From the NCBI RefSeq assembly GCF_014852005.1, contig NZ_JACVAU010000002.1, positions 930,001 to 994,000 of the forward strand: a stretch of 64,000 nucleotides of DNA. The letters run 5' to 3'. The notes beneath the pieces are model-generated. The model searched no databases and was not told where the DNA came from. It worked only from the letters and a program-made list of their open reading frames with translations. This document shows, in pieces, positions 28,258 to 36,801 of this stretch (position 1 is its first letter; each line of letters begins with the position of its first letter). Source of the stretch: Pseudoxanthomonas sp. PXM03 (GTDB taxonomy: Bacteria > Pseudomonadota > Gammaproteobacteria > Xanthomonadales > Xanthomonadaceae). Both the position numbers and the translations under genes were made by a program.

Positions 28258-28830
28258 ATGACGCCACCCCTCAACCTCGCCCTGCTGTACGGCAGCACGC
28301 GTGAAGGCCGCTTCTGCGACACCGTGGCCGACTGGCTGCGCGGCCTGCTGGCGCAGCGCCGCGACTACGCCGTCGATGCGATCGATCCGGCCATGCTCGA
28401 CCTGCCGCATCGGCACGGGGGCGCGCCGAGCGTGGACCTGGTGAATCTGCAACAACGCATCTGGCGCGCAGACGCCTTCGTCGTGGTCACGCCGGAGTAC
28501 AATCACGGCTACCCCGCCGCGCTCAAGCACATGATCGACCTGGTCGCCTCGCACTGGCATGCGAAGCCGGTCGGCTTCGTCGCGTATGGCGGGCTCAGCG
28601 GCGGCTCGCGTGCGGTGGAGCAGTTGCGACAGGTCTTCAGCGGGCTGCACGCTGCACCGGTCCGCGACGGCGTGTATTTCACCCAGGCCTGGAGCCGCTT
28701 CGACTCCGGCGGCCGACCGCACGACGCCGATGCCAGCGAGCGTGCGGCGCGGCGCATGCTGGACCAGCTGGCGTGGTACGGGCATGCGCTGCGCCAGGCA
28801 CGCGCGGCCTGGCCGTATCCCGCGGGCTGA
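28258..28830 (+). CDS. NAD(P)H-dependent FMN reductase-family protein
   Basis: 190 residues from the ATG at 28258; upstream GTG/ATG candidates overlap the promoter. Flavodoxin-like fold: NLALLYGSTREGRFCDTVADW binds the FMN phosphate, and VVVTPEYNHGYPAALKHMID is the family hallmark (TPEYN). Enzymes of this group reduce FMN, quinones, chromate or azo compounds. Its promoter carries a SoxR box, so it should be induced by redox-cycling agents and probably helps to remove quinones or other electrophiles. Confidence 0.92.
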   Translation: MTPPLNLALLYGSTREGRFCDTVADWLRGLLAQRRDYAVDAIDPAMLDLPHRHGGAPSVDLVNLQQRIWRADAFVVVTPEYNHGYPAALKHMIDLVASHWHAKPVGFVAYGGLSGGSRAVEQLRQVFSGLHAAPVRDGVYFTQAWSRFDSGGRPHDADASERAARRMLDQLAWYGHALRQARAAWPYPAG

Positions 28831-28876
28831 GCACGCAAACCCCACTCACCGGTGCGCCGTGACGGCGGCACCTGCC

Positions 28877-30736
28877 ATGGACAGACCGATGTTCCGATTC
28901 TTCGAAACCCGCATCAATCCGTATCCCAAGGGCGAACCCGCCACTCCGCCCCGCAAGCTGCTGCCGTTCCTGCTGCACTATTCGCGGCCGCTGCTGCCGT
29001 GGCTGATCGCGATGTCGGTGCTGACCGGCGTGATCTCCGCGCTGGAGATCACCTTCTTCGACTACATGGGCCAGCTGGTCGACTGGATGGGCAGCACGGG
29101 CCGCGACAGCTTCCTGCAGGTGCATGGGCAGAAGCTGCTGTGGATGGGCCTGCTGGTCGTGGTGGCCTACCCGCTGCTGGTGCTGGTGCAGTCGCTGATC
29201 ATCCACCAGACCATCTTCGGCAACTACCCGATGATCGCCCGCTGGCTGTCGCACCGGTACCTGCTGCGGCAGAGCGTGGGCTTCTTCCAGGACGAGTTCG
29301 CCGGCCGCATCTCGCAGAAGGTCATGCAGACCGCACTGTCGATCCGCGAAACGGTGATGAAGCTGATGGACGTGTTCGTCTACGTCGTCGTCTACTTCGT
29401 CGGCACCGTGGTGCTGGTGGCGCAGGCCGACGTGTGGCTGGTGCTGCCGCTGGTCGTGTGGCTGGTGAGCTACCTGCTGCTGGTGTTCCACTTCGTGCCA
29501 CGCCTGCAGAAGGTCTCGATGGCGCAGTCGGATGCGCGTGCGCAGATGACCGGTCGGATCGTCGACAGCTACACCAACATCCAGACCATCAAGCTGTTCG
29601 CCCACACCATGCGCGAGCAGGACTACGCGCGCGGCGCGATGGACGAGTTCATGGTCACCGTGCACGCGCAGATGCGGCTGGTCACCCAACTGACCGTCGC
29701 CCTGCACACGCTCAACGCCTTCCTGCTGGCCAGCATCGCCGGCGTGGCGATCTGGGCGTGGCTGCAGGCGTCGATCTCGATGGGCGCGATCGCGGTGGCC
29801 ATCGCGCTGGTGATGCGCATCCGCTCGATGTCGGACTGGATCCTGTGGGAAGTGGCCGGGCTGTTCGAGAACATCGGCACGGTCGAGGACGGCATGGGCA
29901 CGCTGGCGCAGCCGCTGGCCATTGCCGATGCGAAGGACGCGAAGGATCTGGACGTCGCGCACGGCGAGATCCGCTTCGACCACGTGAAGTTCCACTACGG
30001 CCGCGAGGCCAAGGTGATCGACGACCTTTCGCTGGTGATCAAGCCGGGCGAGAAGGTCGGCATCGTCGGCCGCTCCGGCGCCGGCAAGTCGACGCTGGTG
30101 AACCTGCTGCTGCGCTTCTACGACGTGGAAGGCGGGCGCATCCTGATCGACGGCCAGGACGTGGCGCACGTCACCCAGGAATCGCTGCGCCGGAACATCG
30201 GCATGGTCACCCAGGACACCTCGCTGCTGCATCGCTCGATCCGCGACAACATCCGCTACGGCCGCCCCGATGCGACCGAGGAGGAACTGCTGCAGGCCTC
30301 CGAACGCGCGCACGCCGACGAGTTCATCCGCGGCCTGACCGATGCCAAGGGCCGCAGCGGTTACGACACGCAGGTGGGCGAGCGCGGTGTGAAGCTGTCC
30401 GGCGGGCAGCGCCAACGCGTAGCCATCGCGCGCGTGCTGCTGAAGGACGCACCGATCCTGGTACTGGACGAAGCCACCTCGGCGCTGGATTCGGAAGTCG
30501 AAGCCGCCATCCAGGAGCAGTTGTACGCACTGATGGAAGGCAAGACCGTCATCGCCATCGCGCACCGCCTGTCGACCATCGCCGTGCTCGACCGCCTCGT
30601 GGTGATGGATGGCGGCCGCGTGATCGAAAGCGGCAGCCACGAGGAATTGCTCCAGCAAGACGGCCTGTACGCCGCGCTGTGGCGCCGCCAGTCGGGCGGT
30701 TTCATCGGCGTGGATCTGGAGGATGTCGAGGCTTGA
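28877..30736 (+). CDS. ABC exporter, fused permease and ATPase
   Basis: 619 residues. N-terminal membrane domain with six helices (about 30-330), then the nucleotide-binding domain (about 365-600): Walker A GRSGAGKST, signature LSGGQRQRVAIARVL, Walker B ILVLDEATSALD and the H-loop in AIAHRLST. Exporters of this MsbA/MDR-like layout work as dimers and move lipids, peptides or drugs outward; the substrate is unknown. ATG 28877 is used; ATG 28889 four codons on is an alternative. It follows the FMN reductase gene by 46 bp and may share its transcript. Confidence 0.92.
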   Translation: MDRPMFRFFETRINPYPKGEPATPPRKLLPFLLHYSRPLLPWLIAMSVLTGVISALEITFFDYMGQLVDWMGSTGRDSFLQVHGQKLLWMGLLVVVAYPLLVLVQSLIIHQTIFGNYPMIARWLSHRYLLRQSVGFFQDEFAGRISQKVMQTALSIRETVMKLMDVFVYVVVYFVGTVVLVAQADVWLVLPLVVWLVSYLLLVFHFVPRLQKVSMAQSDARAQMTGRIVDSYTNIQTIKLFAHTMREQDYARGAMDEFMVTVHAQMRLVTQLTVALHTLNAFLLASIAGVAIWAWLQASISMGAIAVAIALVMRIRSMSDWILWEVAGLFENIGTVEDGMGTLAQPLAIADAKDAKDLDVAHGEIRFDHVKFHYGREAKVIDDLSLVIKPGEKVGIVGRSGAGKSTLVNLLLRFYDVEGGRILIDGQDVAHVTQESLRRNIGMVTQDTSLLHRSIRDNIRYGRPDATEEELLQASERAHADEFIRGLTDAKGRSGYDTQVGERGVKLSGGQRQRVAIARVLLKDAPILVLDEATSALDSEVEAAIQEQLYALMEGKTVIAIAHRLSTIAVLDRLVVMDGGRVIESGSHEELLQQDGLYAALWRRQSGGFIGVDLEDVEA

Positions 30737-30740
30737 TGTC

Positions 30741-30916
30741 CTTCTCCCCGCACGGCGGGGAGAAGGTGGCCGAAGGCCGGATGAGGGGCGAGCGCGGCGA
30801 CGAATCGCTTCGCGTCTTGAATCCGATCCTGGATACGATCCGTCGGCATCAAGAGCACGGGCTTCGTCGCCCCTCACCCGCCTTCGGCACCCTCTCCCCG
30901 CTGTGCAGGGAGAGGG
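30741..30916. repeat. Inverted-repeat element of a third family
   Basis: A perfect 11-bp hairpin (CTTCTCCCCGC / GCGGGGAGAAG, 30741-30765) is followed by GGATGAGGGGCG. About 60 bp on, the inverted parts recur: CGCCCCTCACCCG and then CCCTCTCCC...GGGAGAGGG, ending at 30916. The whole looks like a REP/MITE-type pair with each end folding alone. Confidence 0.65.
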
Positions 30917-30925
30917 GAAAACACG

Positions 30926-31369
30926 TCACGACAGCCAGCCGCGCGCCTTCACCTTGTCGGCGTACCGCCACAGGAACAGCGCGATCACCAGCAGCACCGC
31001 CGGCATCACCAGTCCCACCGGCCCATAGGCCGCCCAGGCCGGCGTCACCACGTAGGCGCCGATCATCTGCACCAGCAGGGCGACCAACGACAGCAGGAAC
31101 ATCGTGCCTGCCCAGCGCTTCTTCAGCAGCAGTCCCAGCGCGCCCAGCACGCCGGCGAACACCGCCACGGCGAAGGCGATGTTGAGCCAGCCGGGTGTCG
31201 CTTCGTAGACCTGGCGTTGCGGCTCGGTCATCGCCGCCAACTGCTCGGCGGACATGTTCACCTGCAGGTACCACATGGCCACGCCGATCAGGTTCCAGAC
31301 CAGCGCGAACGCGCCGATGATCCAGAAACCGAGCGGACGCTTGGATGCAACAGTGTTGGTCGTGTTCAT
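30926..31369 (-). CDS. Four-helix inner-membrane protein
   Basis: 147 residues with four predicted membrane helices: about 13-35 (GFWIIGAFALVWNLIGVAMW), 62-82, 88-108 and 116-138. A periplasmic or cytoplasmic loop (QVNMSAEQLAAMTEPQRQVYEATPGW) separates helices 1 and 2. Homologous proteins are found in many xanthomonads with no assigned role. A TATGCT-type box lies about 40 bp upstream of the start. Transcription is convergent with the ABC exporter. Confidence 0.8.
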   Translation of the reverse strand: MNTTNTVASKRPLGFWIIGAFALVWNLIGVAMWYLQVNMSAEQLAAMTEPQRQVYEATPGWLNIAFAVAVFAGVLGALGLLLKKRWAGTMFLLSLVALLVQMIGAYVVTPAWAAYGPVGLVMPAVLLVIALFLWRYADKVKARGWLS

Positions 31370-31435
31370 CTCCCCTCCCCAGGGTTGGTTGTCGGACCGA
31401 GGCGGAGCATACGCCCGCCCGCCGCGATACGCGCG

Positions 31436-32746
31436 TTACGGTCGCGCGGCCGGAGCCACGCGCCAGACCACGTTGCCCACGTCGTCGGCCAGCAGCACGC
31501 CGTCGCGCGCATCCACGGCGACGCCCACGGGCCGGCCACGCGCGTTGCCGTTGGCGTCGAGGAAGCCGGTCAGCACATCGACCGGTGCGCCCTGCGGGCG
31601 TCCATTGGCGAAACGCACGAACACCAGCCGGTAACCGGCCGGCTCACGCCGGTTCCAGGACCCGTGCTCGCCGATAAAGGCACCGCCCTGCAGCGCCGCC
31701 GGCCAGCCCGCCCCATCGTGGAAGGCCAGTCCCAGCGCGGCGACGTGCGCGCCCAGCGCGTAGTCCGGCGCAATCGCCCGCGCCACGAGGTCCGGGCGCG
31801 GCGGCTGCACGCGTGCATCGACATGGCCACCGTAGTAGCTGTAAGGCCATCCGTAGAACGCACCCTCGCGCACCGACGTCAGGTAGTCCGGCACCAGCGC
31901 GTCGCCGAGTTCGTCGCGCTCGTTGACGACGGTCCACAGCGCGCCGCCTTGCGGTTCCCACGCCAGGCCCACCGGATTGCGCAGGCCCGAGGCGAACACG
32001 CGGCGCGCGCCGGTCGCCACGTCCACCTGCAGGATCGCGGCGCGGTCGTTTTCCATCGCCATGCCGTTCTCGCCGACATTGCTGTTGGAGCCCACGCCGA
32101 CATACAAATGGCGCCCGTCCACGCTGGCCAGCAGGCTCTTGGTCCAGTGATGGTTGAGCGGGCCGCCGGGCAGGTCGACGAGTTTCACCGGTGCCGCGTC
32201 GCTGGCGGTCTGTCCCTCGCGGTACGGCACGCTGACGATGGCATCGGCATTGGCGATGTAGAGCCGTCCATCGACGAGCGCCATGCCGAACGGCGAGAAC
32301 AGGCCGGTGAGAAAGACCGTGCGCAGCTCCGCCACGCCATCGCTGTCGGCGTCGCGCAGCAGGTTGATGCGGTTGGCGCTGGGCGTGGCCGCACCTGCCT
32401 TCTTCATCGCGCGCTGCATGAACCAGGTGCGCAGGCCCTTCTTCTGCGCCGGCTTGGGCGGCGCATGGGTCTCGGCAACCAGCACGTCGCCGTTCGGCAG
32501 GACGTAAAGCCAGCGCGGATGGTCCAGCCCACGCGCGAACGCGGTGACGTCCAGGCCGGGCGCGGCCGTCGGCGCAGTACCCTCCGGCCAGCCCACGGCC
32601 GGGGCCACGTTCACCGTGGGAATCCAGCGCTCCTGCGGCGCCGGCAACGTGGGCTGCGGCCCCGTTTCGGCCGGCGATTGCGCACGCCCGTTGCAGGAGA
32701 GGCAGCCCAGCAGCAGCACCGGCAACAGGCAGCGGATCGGCACCAT
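31436..32746 (-). CDS. Sorbosone/glucose dehydrogenase-like PQQ beta-propeller lipoprotein
   Basis: 436 residues. The N-terminus (IRCLLPVLLLGCLSC) has a lipobox-like region. The mature protein is a six-bladed propeller of the L-sorbosone/soluble glucose dehydrogenase type: RGLDHPRWLYVLPNGDVLVAE, VGVGSNSNVGENGM, FASGLRNPVGLAWEP and ADDVGNVVWRV. Enzymes of this fold oxidise sugars with PQQ in the periplasm; cofactor binding here is by family only. A TAGGCT box lies about 27 bp upstream of the start. Confidence 0.87.
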   Translation of the reverse strand: MVPIRCLLPVLLLGCLSCNGRAQSPAETGPQPTLPAPQERWIPTVNVAPAVGWPEGTAPTAAPGLDVTAFARGLDHPRWLYVLPNGDVLVAETHAPPKPAQKKGLRTWFMQRAMKKAGAATPSANRINLLRDADSDGVAELRTVFLTGLFSPFGMALVDGRLYIANADAIVSVPYREGQTASDAAPVKLVDLPGGPLNHHWTKSLLASVDGRHLYVGVGSNSNVGENGMAMENDRAAILQVDVATGARRVFASGLRNPVGLAWEPQGGALWTVVNERDELGDALVPDYLTSVREGAFYGWPYSYYGGHVDARVQPPRPDLVARAIAPDYALGAHVAALGLAFHDGAGWPAALQGGAFIGEHGSWNRREPAGYRLVFVRFANGRPQGAPVDVLTGFLDANGNARGRPVGVAVDARDGVLLADDVGNVVWRVAPAARP

Positions 32747-32810
32747 GGCACGCGCTCCCGACGGAATGCTGCGAGCCTAGGCGCGGCGGTGCGAACACCG
32801 CGTCAACGGA

Positions 32811-33005
32811 TCAGGCCTCGTCCTGCCCCCATGCGTCGATCTCGACCACGCCATCGTCGTCGACGCTCACCCGCACTTCGATGGGCTTGCAGCAGACGTG
32901 GCAGTCCTCGATGTAGCGCTGGTCGCCGGCCGAATCATCCACGACCAGCGTGATGACTTCCCCGCAGTACGGGCAGGCGATGTCGGCGGACGGCAGGTGC
33001 GGCAT
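32811..33005 (-). CDS. CPXCG-motif cysteine-rich protein
   Basis: 64 residues. The start is the ATG at 33005, whose last base is shared with the stop of the upstream DUF3247 gene (ATGA), so translation is coupled. A probable zinc site is formed by CPYCG and CHVCC. The family is a small protein common in gammaproteobacteria without known function. The longer upstream frame from 33050 overlaps the neighbour and was not chosen. Confidence 0.88.
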   Translation of the reverse strand: MPHLPSADIACPYCGEVITLVVDDSAGDQRYIEDCHVCCKPIEVRVSVDDDGVVEIDAWGQDEA

Positions 33006-33292
33006 CAGGCCGAACCCAGCGCCGTCACCGACGCGATACGGTCCAGCCACAGGTAATGCGCCACCTCCGGGCGCTTGCCGTCGTCGATGCGGACCACGGC
33101 ATTGAAGCCTTCATGGCCTTCGCCGTCGCGGAACACCTGCACGCTGGGCCGCACCGGCACGATGCCGGTGATGGAGCCGCCATCGGTGAGCTTCAACTCC
33201 ACCATCGCCTCGTCAGGCAACTGCAGGATCAGCGCCTCCATGCGGGCGATGTCGTCCTGGCGGGTGTAGAGGTGCTGTGGCGCGTGCGTCAT
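33005..33292 (-). CDS. DUF3247 family protein
   Basis: 95 residues from the ATG at 33292. The sequence has an N-terminal helix (RQDDIARMEALILQLPDE) and then a small beta-barrel: MVELKLTDGGSITGIVPVRP and a VVRID segment. Members of this xanthomonad family have an Sm-like fold, which suggests RNA or protein binding, but no function has been shown. It is followed without a gap by the CPXCG protein. A TAGGGT box is about 26 bp upstream. Confidence 0.87.
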   Translation of the reverse strand: MTHAPQHLYTRQDDIARMEALILQLPDEAMVELKLTDGGSITGIVPVRPSVQVFRDGEGHEGFNAVVRIDDGKRPEVAHYLWLDRIASVTALGSA

Positions 33293-33353
33293 GGCTCGGC
33301 TCCGTGCGGATGGCCCCACCCTAGTCCCGGCGCGGTAAGCGGCCGTGAACACA

Positions 33354-34031
33354 TCAGCGCAGCAGGCGCAGCACGTCCTCGGCCGCGGCTTCGGACGAGG
33401 CGGGATTCTGTCCCGTCACCAGCCTGCCATCGGTCACCACGTACGACTGCCACACGGCGCCGCGCTCGTAGTGCCCGCCGTTCTTCTTCAGCACGTCTTC
33501 CAGCGAGAACGGCACCACGTCGACCAGACCGACCGCCGCTTCCTCTTCGTTGGAGAAGCCGGTCACGCGCTTGTCCTTCACCAGCGGTTCGCCCAGGGCG
33601 CCGCGCGTGTGCCGGAACACCGCCGGCCCATGGCACACCGCCGCCACCGGCTTGCCGGCGGAGAACGCCTGCTCGATGAGCCGGATGGAATCGGCATCCT
33701 CGGCCAGGTCCCACAGCGGACCATGCCCGCCCGGATAGAACACGGCATCGAACTCGCCATCCACCACGTCCTTCAGGCGCAGCGTGCCGGCCAGTGCGGA
33801 CAGTGCGTCCGCATCCTCGTTGAAGCGCACGGTGGCGGCGGTCTGCGCATCGGGTGCGTCGCTCTTCGGGTCCAGCGGGGGCTGCCCGCCCTTCGGCGAC
33901 GCCAGTACGACCTCAGCGCCCGCATCCTTGAACACGTAGTAAGGTGCGGCGAATTCCTCCAGCCAGAAGCCGGTCTTGTGCCCGGTATCGCCCAGGCGAT
34001 CGTGGGACGTCAGTACCATCAGGATCTTCAT
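33354..34031 (-). CDS. DJ-1/PfpI-family protein (Hsp31-like)
   Basis: 225 residues, the length of the class I glutamine-amidotransferase-like DJ-1/Hsp31 proteins. The nucleophile elbow is AVCHGPAVF with the reactive Cys, and PGGHGPLWDL contains the conserved His/Asp region. N-terminal MKILMVLTSHDRLGDTG is typical. Members act as holdases, deglycases or glyoxalases against methylglyoxal, so a role in carbonyl stress is likely but not proven. A TAGTCT box lies about 28 bp upstream. Confidence 0.9.
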   Translation of the reverse strand: MKILMVLTSHDRLGDTGHKTGFWLEEFAAPYYVFKDAGAEVVLASPKGGQPPLDPKSDAPDAQTAATVRFNEDADALSALAGTLRLKDVVDGEFDAVFYPGGHGPLWDLAEDADSIRLIEQAFSAGKPVAAVCHGPAVFRHTRGALGEPLVKDKRVTGFSNEEEAAVGLVDVVPFSLEDVLKKNGGHYERGAVWQSYVVTDGRLVTGQNPASSEAAAEDVLRLLR

Positions 34032-34092
34032 CGGCGTTTCCCTCGTGTCGATGCGGCCAGACTAGCCTCGCCTGCGATAAGGCCAGGTGAGC

Positions 34093-34998
34093 CTAGCCCT
34101 GCTTCACCGCATGCCCGCCGAACTCGTTGCGCATCGCCGCCAGCAGCTTGTCGGCATAGGAATCGTCATCGCGCGAGCGCAGGCGTTCCAGCAGCGACAG
34201 CGTGATCACCGGTGCGGAGACATTGAGGTCGATGGCCTCGGCCACGGTCCAGCGGCCTTCGCCCGAATCGGCCACGTAAGGCGCGATGCCCTGCATCTCC
34301 GGATTCTTCTTCAGCGCATCGGCCGTCAGATCCAGCAGCCACGAGCGCACCACGCTGCCATCGCGCCAGATGTCGGCCAGCGCCCCCAGGTCGAACGCCA
34401 TCTCCTGCTTTTTCTTCAGGATGGCGAAGCCCTCGGCGTACGCCTGCATCATTCCGTATTCGATGCCGTTGTGGACCATCTTGGCGAAGTGGCCCGCACC
34501 GCTCGGACCCACCCGGCCCCAGCCACTGTCCGGCGCAGGCGCCAGCGTGGCGAACACGGCGCGCAGCTGCTCCACCGCGCCGGCGTCGCCGCCGATCATC
34601 AGGCTGTAGCCTTCCGCCAGGCCCCACACGCCACCGCTGGTGCCGCAGTCGAGATAGTGGATGCCGGCGTCGCCCAGCTGCGCGGCACGGCGCTGGCTGT
34701 CCTTGTAGTTGGAGTTGCCGCCATCGATCACCATGTCGCCCGCCGACAGCAGCGGACGCAACTGGTCCAGGGTGTCGTCGACCACGTGCCCGGCCGGCAC
34801 CATCAGCCACACCACGCGCGGCGTGGGCAGCGCCGACACCGCGTTCTGCAGACTGGCGTGCGCGACGATGCCGCGCGCCTCCGCCTGCTGGCGCGCGGCA
34901 TCGCCCGGATCGTAGCCGCGCACCGCGTGGCCGCCGCGTACCAGCCGCTCGGCCATGTTGGCGCCCATGCGCCCCAGCCCGATCATCGCCAGTTCCAT
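34093..34998 (-). CDS. gnd: 6-Phosphogluconate dehydrogenase, short decarboxylating type
   Basis: 301 residues from the ATG at 34998. It oxidises and decarboxylates 6-phosphogluconate to ribulose 5-phosphate. N-terminal Rossmann motif MIGLGRMGANMAERL, IDGGNSNYKD, and the active-site GPSGAGHFAKMVHNGIEYG (with catalytic Lys) are visible. It is the short form (about 300 residues) as in Gluconobacter and Bacillus YqeC/GntZ, which often prefers NAD+, rather than the 468-residue dimeric form. Its 45-bp upstream extension has no support. Confidence 0.93.
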   Translation of the reverse strand: MELAMIGLGRMGANMAERLVRGGHAVRGYDPGDAARQQAEARGIVAHASLQNAVSALPTPRVVWLMVPAGHVVDDTLDQLRPLLSAGDMVIDGGNSNYKDSQRRAAQLGDAGIHYLDCGTSGGVWGLAEGYSLMIGGDAGAVEQLRAVFATLAPAPDSGWGRVGPSGAGHFAKMVHNGIEYGMMQAYAEGFAILKKKQEMAFDLGALADIWRDGSVVRSWLLDLTADALKKNPEMQGIAPYVADSGEGRWTVAEAIDLNVSAPVITLSLLERLRSRDDDSYADKLLAAMRNEFGGHAVKQG

Positions 34999-35088
34999 GT
35001 GTACTCCCGTGTGGTCAGTCAAGAAGAAGAGGTTCCCGCGCATTGTCCGCCCTGCGCACGGCCATGGCGTGCATGCGCGTGCGGCGAC

Positions 35089-35787
35089 TCATGCGGCCAG
35101 CAGCCAGTCGCGCAGGACCGTCGAGGTTTCCTGCGGGACTTCCATCGGAGGCAGGTGCCCGCAGCGCGCGAACACATGCAGCCGCGCGCCCGGAATGCGC
35201 TCGTGCAGGATCCGGGATTCTTCCGGCAGCGTCATGCGGTCGTCCTCGCCCACGCCGACCAGCGTCGGCACGGCGAGGGTGGGCAGCAGCGGCAGGGAAT
35301 CCGGACGATCGATGATGGCGCGCTGCTGGCGCAGGAACGCATCGCGGCCGACACGCTGCGCCATGGCCATCACCTCCGCGCCCACGGCGTCGTCCACCCG
35401 GCTCTCGTGCACCAGCTGCGGCAGCAGCTTGCGGGTGACCCCCGCGAAACGCCCGGACTCGGCCATCGCCAGCCCCGCCCGCCGCACGGCGAGCCGCTTC
35501 GGCGGATCCAGGCGCGCACTGGTGTCCAGCAACGCCAGCCGCGCAACGCGCTGCGGCGCCTGGCGCAGGATCTCGAACGCGACATAGCCGCCCATGGACA
35601 ACCCCGCCAATGCGAACACCGGCGGCGCCGTGGCCAGCACGCGCGCGGCCATGCCGGCGACGCTGTCGTCCCGGGTCAGGTCGGCGTGATGCACCGCCGC
35701 GACATCGGCCAGGGCTTCAGCGGGCGCATGCCACAAGCGCTCATCGCACAGCAGACCGGGGAGCAGGAGCAGGGGTAGCGAAGCCAT
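35089..35787 (-). CDS. Alpha/beta-hydrolase
   Basis: 232 residues. The frame continues far upstream antisense to the next gene, but the protein begins at MASLPLLLLPGLLCDERLWH. The oxyanion region LLLPGLLCD, nucleophile elbow GLSMGGY (Ser about 65) and C-terminal His in RCGHLPPMEVP form the usual triad with an Asp in VGVGEDDRMT. This resembles MenH/BioH-like small hydrolases; the substrate is unknown. No good ribosome site is seen at 35787, so translation could begin a few codons upstream. Confidence 0.82.
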   Translation of the reverse strand: MASLPLLLLPGLLCDERLWHAPAEALADVAAVHHADLTRDDSVAGMAARVLATAPPVFALAGLSMGGYVAFEILRQAPQRVARLALLDTSARLDPPKRLAVRRAGLAMAESGRFAGVTRKLLPQLVHESRVDDAVGAEVMAMAQRVGRDAFLRQQRAIIDRPDSLPLLPTLAVPTLVGVGEDDRMTLPEESRILHERIPGARLHVFARCGHLPPMEVPQETSTVLRDWLLAA

Positions 35788-35871
35788 GCCGACAGTGTAA
35801 TGACCCGCATGCCGGATCATCGCCGATCGCCGCCGACGGTCCGTTCCACATCCGCAACACGCACACCTGCG

Positions 35872-35877
35872 TAAGCT
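35872..35877 (+). promoter_or_regulatory. -10-like box TAAGCT
   Basis: A TANNNT hexamer in the context GCGTAAGCTGG, 27 nt before the ATG at 35905. The same context appears before 60069. No clear -35. Confidence 0.4.
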
Positions 35878-35904
35878 GGAGGCAACCCTCACGAGTCCCG
35901 CTGC

Positions 35905-36801
35905 ATGCGCGTCCTGATCACCGGCGGTACCGGCTTCATCGGCCAGGCCCTCTGCGCCCGCCTGCTGCAGGCCGGCCACACCGTCAGCGTGCTGACGCGC
36001 AACCCTGCCCGCGCCCGCGCGCAGCTGCCGGGCGTGGACACGCTCGCCACGCTGGAGGAGGCCAGCGGAGTGGAAGCGGTCGTGAACCTGGCCGGGGAGC
36101 CGCTCATGGCCGGGCGATGGAACGCGGAGCGCAAGGCGGCATTCCGGGCTTCGCGCATCGGTACCACGCAGGCGCTGATCGCGTGGATGGCGCGCCAGGC
36201 CGCGCGCCCGCGCGTGCTGGTATCCGGCTCGGCGATCGGCTACTACGGCCCGCGCGACGACGTGGCGCTGGACGAATCCGCCGCCCCCGGCGACGACTTC
36301 GCTGCACGCCTGTGCCTGGACTGGGAAACCGAAGCGATGCAGGCCGAAAGCCTGGATGTCCGCACCTGCCGCGTGCGGACCGGCATCGTGCTGGGCAACG
36401 AGGGCGGGGCACTGGCGAAGATGCTGCCCCCGTTCCGCATGGGAGTGGGCGGACCGATGGGCGATGGCCGGCAATGGATGAGCTGGATCCATCGCGACGA
36501 CCTGGTCAGCCTGGTCCAATGGCTGCTGGAACGCGATCAGGCCGGCGGCGCCTACAACGGCACCGCACCCGCGCCGGTGACCAACCGCGACTTCGCACGC
36601 GCGCTGGGCAAGGCCCTGCATCGCCCCGCCGTACTGCCCACGCCGGCCTTCGCGCTGACCCTCGGCTTCGGTGAAATGGCCCAGCTTCTGCTCACCGGCC
36701 AACGCGTGCTGCCCGCGCATGCACTGGCAGAGGGGTTCACGTTCCGCTTTCCCACGCTGGAGACGGCGCTTGAGGATCTGCTGCGGAGCCCGGCGAGGTG
36801 A
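35905..36801 (+). CDS. TIGR01777-family epimerase-like protein (YfcH)
   Basis: 298 residues, an extended-SDR fold. The NAD(P) motif GGTGFIG is at 7-13; VVNLAGEPLM, the SGSAIGYYG segment carrying the catalytic Tyr, and a C-terminal DUF1731-type tail (QRVLPAHALAEGFTFRFPTLETAL) define the YfcH/SulA family. The biological substrate is not known. It is divergent from the alpha/beta-hydrolase and is followed by the 42-bp repeat array. Confidence 0.92.
   Translation: MRVLITGGTGFIGQALCARLLQAGHTVSVLTRNPARARAQLPGVDTLATLEEASGVEAVVNLAGEPLMAGRWNAERKAAFRASRIGTTQALIAWMARQAARPRVLVSGSAIGYYGPRDDVALDESAAPGDDFAARLCLDWETEAMQAESLDVRTCRVRTGIVLGNEGGALAKMLPPFRMGVGGPMGDGRQWMSWIHRDDLVSLVQWLLERDQAGGAYNGTAPAPVTNRDFARALGKALHRPAVLPTPAFALTLGFGEMAQLLLTGQRVLPAHALAEGFTFRFPTLETALEDLLRSPAR

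Noticed and set aside
28679..30877. A 732-codon minus-strand ORF over the ABC exporter
   Set aside because: Mirror frame in GC-rich DNA, without domain or start support.
35805..36720. The upstream extension of the alpha/beta-hydrolase frame
   Set aside because: The extra 311 codons are antisense to the YfcH-type gene; the hydrolase fold begins at 35787.
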